From: Stenotrophomonas sp.
GTDB taxonomy: Bacteria > Pseudomonadota > Gammaproteobacteria > Xanthomonadales > Xanthomonadaceae
Assembly (NCBI GenBank): GCA_003525885.1
Contig: DQIG01000265.1
Span: forward strand, 16,771-22,561
Reading direction: 5' to 3'
Length of the DNA stretch: 5,791 nucleotides
The translations under genes and the position numbers were made by a program. The notes beneath the pieces were generated by a model. That model did no database searches. It saw only the letters and a program-made list of their open reading frames with translations, and was not told the DNA's origin. This document shows positions 1 through 5,769 of the stretch, in pieces. The number at the start of each line of letters is the position of its first letter. Position 1 is the stretch's first letter.

Positions 1-14
1 GGCGGGCGGAAGGG

Positions 15-1379
15 TCAGGACAACATCGACTGGCCTATGCGCAGGCTGCTGCGGCGCAGGCGCCAGCCCATCAGGATGGCAGCGGCGGTCAGGCCAACGA
101 TCAGGCCGATCCACATGCCCTGCGGGCCCATGCCCAGCCCCAGGCCGAGCCCGGCGCCGAGCGGCATGCCCAGGCCCCAGTACGCGAACATGGCGATGAA
201 CATCGGCACGCGGGTGTCCTTCAGGCCGCGCAGCGCGCCGGCCGACAGCACCTGGATGCCGTCCGGGAACTGGAAGGTGGCCGCATACAGCAGCAGGGTC
301 GAGGCCAGGCCGGCCACGGCCAGGTCGTTGGTGTACACACCGACAATGGCATCGTGGCCGAACAGCAGCACCGCCGCCGACAACGTCTGCGTGCCCATGA
401 TGATCGCGTAACCCGCCCAGGCCGCACGCCGCACGCCGAAGCCGTCACCACGGCCGACCGCATGGCCGACGCGCACGGTGGTGGCCTCAGCCACGCCCAT
501 CGGGATCATGAAGCACAGCTGCGCGACGTTGATCGCGATCTGGTGTGCAGCGGCTTCATTGGCGCCGAGGCGACCGATCAGCAGCGCGGTGACGATGAAC
601 AGGCCGCCTTCCATCAGCACGGTGATGCCGATCGGCAAGCCGGTGCGCAGCAGCTCCCAGATCGCCTTCCAGCGCGGCCCTTCGAAATGCGAGAACAGCT
701 GCAGATGGGCAAAGCGCTTGGTGAACCACAGGTAGGTGCCGAAGGCGATCGCCTGCAGCCACATCATCACCGCCGAGGCGATGCCCAGCCCTTCGGCACC
801 CATTTCAGGGAAGCCGAGCTTGCCGTTGGCCAGCACATAGCCCATCGGTGCCAGCACCAGCAGGCCACCGAAGCCCAACAGCATGGTCGGCAGCGTCCAG
901 TGCATGCCCTCGCTGAGATAGCGCATGCAGAAGTACAGGGTCAGCGCGGGGCCACCCCAGCGCACCGCATGCAGGAACGCGGTCGCCCCCGGCACGATGT
1001 CCGGCGCGATGCCGAATGCCGGCAGCAGCGGCGGCACCACGGTGAGGAAGGTGAACATGATCAGGCCCAGCCCCAGCGCCAGCCACAGTGCCTGGCGGAA
1101 CAGCGGGCCGATCTCGCGCTCGCGGCCGGCGCCATGCAGCTGCGACACCGAGGCGGTGAGCGAGATCAGGGTGCCGATCGGAATCAGCATCGGCAGCCAC
1201 AGCAGCGCGGTACCGATGGTGACCGCGGCCAGGGTCGCCGTGGCGTGGTGGCCGGCAATCACGTTGTCGACGAAGGAGATCAGACCGGTGGACACATGGC
1301 CCAGCACGAGCGGCAGGGCGAGCAGACCGGTGGCGCCGACTTCCTTGCTGAAGCGCGGCGTGGAGGTTGCAGTAGACAT
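15..1379 (-). CDS. MATE family multidrug efflux transporter, NorM type
   Basis: This is an inner-membrane secondary transporter expected to export cationic drugs or metabolites in exchange for Na+ or H+. The 454-residue product has the usual MATE length and is hydrophobic throughout, consistent with about 12 membrane helices in two six-helix halves. Three acidic residues sit where Vibrio cholerae NorM has its cation-site residues, each at a constant offset of +2: Asp38 (in FVDNVIAG, helix 1), Glu257 (in VLMEGG, helix 7) and Asp373 (in FQFPDGIQV, helix 10). This favours the NorM branch over DinF or eukaryotic types. Helix 11 is followed by a glycine-rich stretch (residues 404-421), and the C-terminus is short and basic. 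The ATG at 1379 gives the expected N-terminus, with a short polar tail before helix 1, but no Shine-Dalgarno sequence is visible before it. The gene lies downstream of a hairpin repeat and is probably transcribed separately from the DUF3106 gene. Substrate cannot be inferred. Confidence 0.95.
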   Translation of the reverse strand: MSTATSTPRFSKEVGATGLLALPLVLGHVSTGLISFVDNVIAGHHATATLAAVTIGTALLWLPMLIPIGTLISLTASVSQLHGAGREREIGPLFRQALWLALGLGLIMFTFLTVVPPLLPAFGIAPDIVPGATAFLHAVRWGGPALTLYFCMRYLSEGMHWTLPTMLLGFGGLLVLAPMGYVLANGKLGFPEMGAEGLGIASAVMMWLQAIAFGTYLWFTKRFAHLQLFSHFEGPRWKAIWELLRTGLPIGITVLMEGGLFIVTALLIGRLGANEAAAHQIAINVAQLCFMIPMGVAEATTVRVGHAVGRGDGFGVRRAAWAGYAIIMGTQTLSAAVLLFGHDAIVGVYTNDLAVAGLASTLLLYAATFQFPDGIQVLSAGALRGLKDTRVPMFIAMFAYWGLGMPLGAGLGLGLGMGPQGMWIGLIVGLTAAAILMGWRLRRSSLRIGQSMLS

Positions 1380-1441
1380 AAGGTGCTTGACGCGAACTGC
1401 GGTTGCGCGCGAAGGGCACAGGCACCGGGTTGCGGGCGCCC

Positions 1442-1470
1442 ATCTTACGCGGGCAGCGCCTGCATTCCCA
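1442..1470 (-). promoter_or_regulatory. possible promoter of the MATE gene
   Basis: Read on the minus strand there is a -10-like TAAGAT (1442-1447) in a GCGTAAGATGGG context. A weak -35-like TGGGAA (1465-1470) lies 17 bp upstream. This would give a transcript starting near 1435 with a leader of about 56 nt. The -35 matches the sigma-70 consensus at only three of six positions, so the call is tentative. A promoter is expected here because the hairpin at 1509-1584 separates this gene from the upstream pair. Confidence 0.3.
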
Positions 1471-1504
1471 TGACATCGCGTGAATGCTGGGTTTCAGCAG
1501 CCCC

Positions 1505-1584
1505 ACACAAAAGGGGACGGAGGGGATTAAGTCGTTTCAGGCCCGTTAGTGCCGGATGCGACTTAATCCCCTCCGTCCCCTTTT
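1505..1584 (-). terminator. probable terminator of the sigma-like/DUF3106 pair, formed by the inverted repeat
   Basis: The first base of the hairpin lies directly beside the TAA stop (1587-1585) of the DUF3106 gene. In the minus-strand transcript the stem would end in CCCC followed by UUUUGUGU, so it has the shape of an intrinsic terminator with a short U-tract. In the plus direction it ends in six T (1581-1586), so it could terminate either way, but no plus-strand gene runs into it. The stem and tract are visible; the role is inferred. Confidence 0.5.
1509..1584. repeat. perfect 26-bp inverted repeat (REP/REPIN-like hairpin element)
   Basis: The arms at 1509-1534 and 1559-1584 are exact reverse complements over 26 bp and enclose a 24-nt loop (1535-1558). 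The arm begins AAAAGGGGACGGAGGGG and continues ATTAAGTCG; GGGGA occurs twice in it. Pairing ends abruptly at both ends (C1508 against T1585 outside; only a wobble inside). Arm length and perfection are well beyond an ordinary terminator. Repeats with a GGGGACGGAGGGG-type core are, from memory, dispersed in several proteobacterial genomes and sometimes accompany Y1/RAYT transposases. That makes a non-autonomous mobilised element the leading inference. No transposase gene is in the window. Confidence 0.85.
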
Positions 1585-2169
1585 TTACTGGCCGGCCTGG
1601 CGTTTGAGCCAGCTGTCGCGTTCGGCGGCAGGCACGGCGAGGAAGGCGCTGCGCACCGTGTCGCGTTCCTGCGGCGGTGTGCGCTGCGCGACCAGGGTCA
1701 GCTGGGCCAGCTGCGCCGGGCTGAGCTGGCGCAGCACGGACAGCGCGGTCTCGCGCTGCTCCGGCGGCACGAACCCGAACAAGCCATGCAGCTTGGGGAA
1801 TTCCAGGCCCAGTTGCGGGCCCAGCCGCCACCCGTCGCGGAACGCCTGGTCCTGCTCCCGGAACTGTTGGCGCAGGCGCTGCTGCTGGTCCGCGGGCAGC
1901 GCATTGAAACGCGCAGCTGCCTGGCGGATACGCTCGCGCTCCCCTTCCGGCAACGCGCGCCAAGCGGCGTAGTCGGCGCGGCGCTGGCGCTGCTGCTGCG
2001 CATCGAGCTGGGCGAATCCAGCAGGCGTCGGGGTTGCAGTGGCCGGTGCCGACGCGGCCGGCGAACTGCCCGGAACCGGTGGCGGCAACGGCACGTTCAA
2101 CGATTGCGGCGCGGCAGACAGCGACAACGGCAGGGCCAGCAGCAGGCTGGCGAACACGGACTTATTCAT
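1585..2169 (-). CDS. DUF3106-type secreted protein
   Basis: This is a 194-residue protein of unknown molecular function, probably periplasmic. Residues 1-20 form a clear Sec signal peptide: MNKS, then a Leu/Ala-rich core, then a small-residue cleavage site near SLSAAPQ. Residues 21-50 are a Pro/Ala/Thr-rich linker. Residues 52-190 are Gln/Arg/Glu-rich and predicted helical, with the repeated pattern seen in DUF3106 proteins: aromatic or Trp, then LP..eR, then a basic helix (YAAWRALPEGERERIR at 67-82; ALPADQQQRLRQQF at 90-103; VPPEQRE at 134-140; TPPQERD at 164-170; VPAAERDSWL at 179-188). The start at 2169 is chosen because it yields the signal peptide; upstream in-frame codons encode only a shadow of the neighbouring gene. 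The ATG overlaps the preceding gene's stop (ATGAATAA), with only a weak ribosome site, so expression is probably by translational coupling. Family assignment is from remembered sequence character. Confidence 0.85.
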   Translation of the reverse strand: MNKSVFASLLLALPLSLSAAPQSLNVPLPPPVPGSSPAASAPATATPTPAGFAQLDAQQQRQRRADYAAWRALPEGERERIRQAAARFNALPADQQQRLRQQFREQDQAFRDGWRLGPQLGLEFPKLHGLFGFVPPEQRETALSVLRQLSPAQLAQLTLVAQRTPPQERDTVRSAFLAVPAAERDSWLKRQAGQ

Positions 2170-3166
2170 CGGCAGCGGCGGTTTCCAGCGTGGCACTGGC
2201 CGGCTCCGGCCGGCTCGGCTTGGATTGCGATTCGTCCACCGGCAGCGGACCGCCGGCGGCAGTCCACGCGTACAGGTCAGCATCGGCCACCAGCGGGTAG
2301 TCACGATCGGCCAGCATCGCCGCGTCGTCATTGGCCTGGGCCTGGGTCGCATCCGGCGTGGCGTTGACCTTGCTCGGTGGCAGGGCTTCCACCGTCACCG
2401 GACCGGCTTCGCCCACCACTCCCTCCGGCAGCGGTGCAGCACTGCCGAACGAATGTCCCTGCAGGTAGCGCCAGCCCAGCGCAGCGGCCAGCAGTACCGA
2501 CACGGTCACCAGCAGGATCAGCGGACCGCGCCAGCGCGGCTTGGCATTCGCACGACGGCGCTTGCCGTTGGCGGCCGCACGCTCATCCCTCTGCGGTGCG
2601 CGCCAGCTGGAGGTCGGAGCTTCATTGTGGGCGGTAGGTGCAGCCGGCTGCTGCAGCTGCTGCAGGCGCGTGGCCGGCAGGTCACGGACACGGGCCTGTA
2701 CCTGCTCGGCCAACTGGCGCCAGGCCGAGGCATCGGGCTGGCCATGCGCATCACGCGGGCAGGCATCGGCCAGCAGGTGCTGGTAGCCGGGCTCGTCCTG
2801 GTCGAGCACGCGCATGGCGATACCCTCGTCCAGGCTGCCGCCCACCCGCAGCAGCAGCGCCAGTCGCGGCAGCGGCGGCATTGCGCCCAGCGCGGCCAAC
2901 GACGGCGCCCACTGCCCGCCCACCGGCTCGCGCAATGCCTGGCGCTGGCCCAGCAGGGTCCAGAAGCGGGTCGGCCACTGCGCCATCGGCAGATCGCTGG
3001 CGACCGCCGCAAAGGCGCGCATCACCGCCACCAGGGTCTGCTCGGCACGCGCGGCATCGCCGCACTGCAGTTCAGCGACCACCAGGGCACGGCGCTCGAC
3101 GCCGCGCAGGAACGCCGACAGCGCGCCGGCCGCGGTCGAGGAAACAGGGGCGGGCACAGCCGTCAT
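2162..3166 (-). CDS. single-pass membrane protein with degenerate ECF-sigma-like N-terminus
   Basis: This 334-residue protein would usually be annotated hypothetical. Residues 17-80 (FLRGVERRALVVAEL, then a GDAARAEQTL helix, then WPTRFWTLL) resemble region 2 of a group of ECF sigma factors. Residues 91-136 (ALGAMPPLPRLALLLR, then LDEGIAMRVL and GYQHLLADAC) resemble the start of region 4, but no convincing helix-turn-helix follows. Residues 137-200 are a polar Gln/Ala-rich linker. Residues 201-213 are strongly basic (GKRRRANAKPRWR). Residues 214-235 form one transmembrane helix. The remaining 100 residues are Pro/Ala/Asp-rich and should be periplasmic by the positive-inside rule. A segment at 281-301 (DAAMLAD, then ADADLYAW) resembles the tail of DUF3619 proteins, as I recall them. 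The start at 3166 is supported by GGAG six bases upstream. It overlaps the DUF3106 gene by 8 nt and so forms a pair with it. Function is unknown: perhaps a sigma/anti-sigma derivative that no longer binds DNA. Confidence 0.85.
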   Translation of the reverse strand: MTAVPAPVSSTAAGALSAFLRGVERRALVVAELQCGDAARAEQTLVAVMRAFAAVASDLPMAQWPTRFWTLLGQRQALREPVGGQWAPSLAALGAMPPLPRLALLLRVGGSLDEGIAMRVLDQDEPGYQHLLADACPRDAHGQPDASAWRQLAEQVQARVRDLPATRLQQLQQPAAPTAHNEAPTSSWRAPQRDERAAANGKRRRANAKPRWRGPLILLVTVSVLLAAALGWRYLQGHSFGSAAPLPEGVVGEAGPVTVEALPPSKVNATPDATQAQANDDAAMLADRDYPLVADADLYAWTAAGGPLPVDESQSKPSRPEPASATLETAAADE

Positions 3167-3172
3167 CGGTCA

Positions 3173-3196
3173 CTCCAAAGGTCTGCCGGCATGATA
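3173..3196 (-). promoter_or_regulatory. ribosome binding site and possible -10 element of the sigma-like gene
   Basis: On the minus strand a GGAG Shine-Dalgarno core (3173-3176) sits six bases before the ATG at 3166 and supports that start. A -10-like TATCAT (3191-3196) would place transcription start near 3184, leaving a leader of about 18 nt. No convincing -35 hexamer is seen at 16-18 bp spacing, so the ribosome site is solid and the promoter is tentative. Confidence 0.45.
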
Positions 3197-3252
3197 GCGG
3201 CAGGCCATCGACGCCCGTAGGACTTGCGCCCACAGGCACTTCGTGCTGCAGG

Positions 3253-3261
3253 TTGTGCACA
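3253..3261 (+). promoter_or_regulatory. near-consensus DnaA box
   Basis: TTGTGCACA differs from the DnaA consensus TTATNCACA at one position (A to G at position 3). It also differs by one base from the TTGTCCACA form preferred in some GC-rich bacteria. It lies on the far side of the A+T-rich stretch from the perfect pair at 3443-3465. Alone it would not be noteworthy. Confidence 0.25.
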
Positions 3262-3320
3262 GCACCACGCCCCCTGCGGCGAAAACTGTGGCTTCGGGCT
3301 GAATTCACTCTGTTTCAGCA

Positions 3321-3377
3321 TTGTTTCACACTTAAATTGTTGATTTTATTGATTTTTGATGTGTGGCGATTTTTTGA
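3321..3377. other. A+T-rich stretch with GATTTT repeats
   Basis: Of these 57 bases, 42 are A or T (74%), in striking contrast to the GC-rich surroundings. The segment carries three copies of GATTTT (starting at 3342, 3351 and 3368). It resembles a DNA-unwinding element or an UP/curved-DNA region in composition. It lies in the non-coding gap between the divergent sigma-like gene and priA, about 65 bp from a perfect DnaA-box pair. Confidence 0.6.
3333..3345 (-). promoter_or_regulatory. putative IHF binding site
   Basis: Read on the minus strand, AATCAACAATTTA matches all defined positions of the IHF consensus WATCAANNNNTTR. It lies inside the A+T-rich stretch, where chance matches are likelier. 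The nearby DnaA boxes make it more credible, since IHF often bends DNA near DnaA sites. Confidence 0.4.
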
Positions 3378-3390
3378 CCAACCCGAGGGT

Positions 3391-3411
3391 GAGGCCGTCG
3401 CCATCGGCCTC
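3391..3411. repeat. small hairpin between the A+T-rich stretch and the DnaA boxes
   Basis: GAGGCCG (3391-3397) and CGGCCTC (3405-3411) form a perfect 7-bp stem around a 7-nt loop. No T-run follows on either strand, so it is not an obvious intrinsic terminator. On the minus strand the stem includes part of an AGGAGG motif. Confidence 0.4.
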
Positions 3412-3442
3412 CTAGGTATCCGTCGGCGGGTAACGCACAGTG

Positions 3443-3465
3443 TTATCCACAGAACATGTGGATAA
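3443..3465. promoter_or_regulatory. inverted pair of perfect DnaA boxes
   Basis: TTATCCACA at 3443-3451 and its exact reverse complement TGTGGATAA at 3457-3465 are separated by GAACA. Both match the high-affinity DnaA consensus TTATNCACA at every position. The pair is centred about 26 bp upstream of the putative priA -35 hexamer, a position where a bound protein could activate or repress. Only two strong boxes are present and no dnaA or dnaN gene is in view, so a full chromosomal origin is not supported. Confidence 0.7.
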
Positions 3466-3479
3466 GACTGAATCTCCAA

Positions 3480-3510
3480 TGGACACCGATATTTAGGTGA
3501 CATTTATGAT
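3480..3510 (+). promoter_or_regulatory. putative priA promoter
   Basis: TGGACA (3480-3485, five of six to the -35 consensus) and TATGAT (3505-3510, five of six to the -10 consensus) are spaced by 19 bp, which is slightly long. Transcription would begin near 3517, leaving about 60 nt before the preferred priA start. The DnaA-box pair lies directly upstream. Confidence 0.45.
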
Positions 3511-3567
3511 TCAGCAGAGACTGGCCGGCCCCCTCTGCCCCCTGCCATTCGCGCGCGCATGGCCCGT

Positions 3568-3573
3568 TACACT
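3568..3573 (+). promoter_or_regulatory. alternative -10 element for a leaderless priA transcript
   Basis: TACACT ends seven bases before the A of the ATG at 3580, the spacing at which transcription would start on the start codon itself. Leaderless mRNAs are reported in Xanthomonas. No -35 hexamer is recognisable upstream, so this is only a possibility; it would explain the missing Shine-Dalgarno sequence. Confidence 0.2.
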
Positions 3574-3579
3574 GGCCCG

Positions 3580-5757
3580 ATGCTTTCACCGATTCCGACC
3601 CTGCAGGTCGCCCTGCCCGTCCCCCTGCCCCGCCTGTTCGACTACCTGTCGCCGGAGGAGGATGGCCCTGCGGTCGCCGTCGGCTGCCGCCTGAAGGTGC
3701 CATTCGGCAACCGGGAGCTGGTCGGTGTGGTGGCCGGTCACGGCCAGACCGACGACGGCCAGGGACTGCGCCAGGCGCTGGCCTGGTGCGACCCGCAACC
3801 GCTGCTGAAGGGCGAGTTGTGGCAGAGCCTCCAGTGGCTGGCGCGCTACACCCACGCGCCGCTGGGCGAGGTGCTGAGCACCGCCCTGCCCGGCCCGCTG
3901 CGCCATGGCGAGGCCCTGCCCGACACCCATCACTGGGGCTGGCAGCTGACCGCCGCAGGCCACGCCCAGCGCGACACGCTGCGCGCCGGCAGCCGACCAC
4001 GGCAATTGGCAGAACTGCTGGCCGAAGCCATCGTGGACGAGGACGTGCTGGGCGAACGCATGGAGGACTGGCGCACCGCCGCGCGCAGCCTGGCCAAGCG
4101 CGGGCTGGCCGAGCGCGTTGCGTTGAGCGTGGCCCCCCAGCATGCACAGCCACTGCCCGGCCCCACGCTCAACCCGGACCAGGCCGAGGCGGTGGCCGCG
4201 ATCACCGCTGCGGAAGGCTTCCAGCCGTTCCTGCTGGACGGCGTGACCGGCAGCGGCAAGACCGAGGTCTACCTGCAGGCGATCATCCATTGCCTGGCGC
4301 AGGGCAGGCAGGCGCTGGTGCTGGTGCCGGAAATCGGCCTGACTCCGCAGACCCTGGCACGCTTCCGCGGTCGCCTCGGCATTGCCGTGCACGCCTTGCA
4401 TTCGGGGTTGAATGATAACGAGCGCGCGCGCGTCTGGGCGGCGGCCTCACGCGGCGAAGCACGGGTCATCGTCGGCACCCGCTCGGCGGTGTTCACGCCA
4501 TTGCCGCAGGCCGGCCTGCTGATCGTCGACGAGGAACACGACGGCAGCTACAAGCAGCAGGACGGCATCCGTTATCACGCGCGCGATTTCGCCCTGGTCC
4601 GGGCCAAGGCGCTGGGCATTCCGGTACTGCTGGGCAGCGCCACCCCCTCGCTGGAAACCCTGCACAACGCCTACGCAGGCCGATATACCCATCTGCGCCT
4701 GAAGCAGCGCGCCGGTGATGCACGGCCACCGCGCGTGCGCATCCTCGACGTGCGCAAGCGGCCGCTGCACGATGGCCTCTCGGCCGATGTACTGGCCGGC
4801 ATCGGCGAGCATCTGCAGCGTGGCCAGCAGGTGCTGGTGTTCAAGAACCGTCGCGGCTACGCACCGGTGCTGCTGTGCCACGACTGCGGCTGGACCGCGC
4901 CATGCCAGCGCTGCGATGCGCCGATGACCGTGCATGGCGGCGGCCGTCGCCTGCAATGCCACCACTGCGGTGCGCGGCAACCGGCCCCGCTGGCATGCCC
5001 GGCCTGCGGAAGCCTGGCGCTGCAGCCGCAGGGCATCGGCACCGAACGCCTGGAAGAACACCTCACCGCCGCCTTCGCCGACTTCCCGGTGGTACGCATC
5101 GACCGCGGTACCACCTCACGGCGCGACGCGCTGGAACAGCAGTTGGCGAAACTGGGGGACCAGCCCGGCATCCTGGTTGGCACGCAGATCCTGGCCAAGG
5201 GCCACGACCTGCCCAAGCTGACCCTGGTGGTGGTGGTGGGCATCGATGAAGGCCTGTTCTCTGCCGACTTCCGCGCCAGCGAGAAACTGGCACAGCAGCT
5301 GATCCAGGTAGCCGGCCGCGCGGGACGTGCACGTGACCCCGGCGAAGTCTGGCTGCAGACCCATCACCCTGGTCACCCGCTGCTGGAAACCCTGGTAAGC
5401 GGTGGCTACCACCCGTTCGCGCAGGCCGAGTTGAACCAGCGCCAGGCGGCAGGGTTCCCCCCGTTCGCGCATCTGGCGCTGATGCGTGCCGAAGCGCAGC
5501 AGGTGGAGCACGCCAATGCGTTCCTGCTGGCGGCCCGGCAACTGCTGGGCGAGCAGAACGTGGTGGAGGCCTACGGGCCGATGCCGGCACCGATGCCACG
5601 GCGTGCCGGCTACCAGCGCACGCAACTGCTGCTGTCGGCCCTGCAACGACCGCCCTTGCATGGTGTACTCGCGCAGCTGGTACCGCAGCTGTATGCGCTG
5701 CCGGAAGCGCGCAAGGTGCGCTGGTCGCTGGACGTGGATCCGACGGACCTGTATTGA
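3580..5757 (+). CDS. priA: primosomal protein N', replication-restart helicase PriA
   Basis: PriA recognises stalled or repaired replication forks, unwinds DNA 3' to 5' using ATP, and starts reloading of the replicative helicase. The 725-residue product is complete (E. coli PriA has 732). In order, it has an N-terminal 3'-OH-binding domain opening with LQVALPVPLPRLFDYL; Walker A GVTGSGKT at 221-228 (Lys227 corresponds to E. coli Lys230); motif Ia-like LVPEIGLTPQ at 248-257; Walker B DEEH at 317-320; the aromatic-rich loop SYKQQDGIRYHARD at 323-336; motif III GSATPS at 352-357; eight zinc-binding cysteines at 433, 436, 442, 445, 460, 463, 473 and 476, all offset by 3 from E. coli; motif VI QVAGRAGR at 576-583; and the typical C-terminus RWSLDVDP. 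The ATG at 3580 is preferred because homologues begin just before the LQVALP block; an in-frame ATG at 3559 would add seven residues. Neither has a clear ribosome site. The gene stands alone, divergent from the sigma-like gene. Confidence 0.97.
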   Translation: MLSPIPTLQVALPVPLPRLFDYLSPEEDGPAVAVGCRLKVPFGNRELVGVVAGHGQTDDGQGLRQALAWCDPQPLLKGELWQSLQWLARYTHAPLGEVLSTALPGPLRHGEALPDTHHWGWQLTAAGHAQRDTLRAGSRPRQLAELLAEAIVDEDVLGERMEDWRTAARSLAKRGLAERVALSVAPQHAQPLPGPTLNPDQAEAVAAITAAEGFQPFLLDGVTGSGKTEVYLQAIIHCLAQGRQALVLVPEIGLTPQTLARFRGRLGIAVHALHSGLNDNERARVWAAASRGEARVIVGTRSAVFTPLPQAGLLIVDEEHDGSYKQQDGIRYHARDFALVRAKALGIPVLLGSATPSLETLHNAYAGRYTHLRLKQRAGDARPPRVRILDVRKRPLHDGLSADVLAGIGEHLQRGQQVLVFKNRRGYAPVLLCHDCGWTAPCQRCDAPMTVHGGGRRLQCHHCGARQPAPLACPACGSLALQPQGIGTERLEEHLTAAFADFPVVRIDRGTTSRRDALEQQLAKLGDQPGILVGTQILAKGHDLPKLTLVVVVGIDEGLFSADFRASEKLAQQLIQVAGRAGRARDPGEVWLQTHHPGHPLLETLVSGGYHPFAQAELNQRQAAGFPPFAHLALMRAEAQQVEHANAFLLAARQLLGEQNVVEAYGPMPAPMPRRAGYQRTQLLLSALQRPPLHGVLAQLVPQLYALPEARKVRWSLDVDPTDLY

Positions 5758-5769
5758 TCCGGTCGGTGC

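Noticed and set aside
354..1607. 417-codon open frame on the plus strand opposite the MATE gene
   Set aside because: Low-complexity His/Gln/Arg-rich translation typical of the antisense of a GC-rich gene; no recognisable domain, and it runs through the inverted repeat.
2039..3220. 393-codon open frame on the plus strand opposite the sigma-like and DUF3106 genes
   Set aside because: Arg/Gln/His-rich antisense shadow; the minus-strand frames have a signal peptide, a membrane helix and a ribosome site.
3253..3465. Full chromosomal origin of replication
   Set aside because: Only two strong DnaA boxes and one weak one, and no dnaA, dnaN, rpmH or gidA neighbours. Kept as a DnaA-binding site only.
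3491..3502. ATTTAGGTGACA, identical to the first 12 bases of the phage SP6 promoter
   Set aside because: The downstream part of the SP6 promoter, needed for initiation, does not match well, there is no phage polymerase context, and the segment overlaps the likely priA promoter. Probably coincidence.
3586..4401. 271-codon minus-strand frame inside priA
   Set aside because: The antisense of a fully conserved helicase gene; composition is that of a shadow frame.
5226..5239. GTG trinucleotide run in priA
   Set aside because: Four Val codons in a hydrophobic strand of the helicase core; short and expected at this GC content, with no sign of phase variation.
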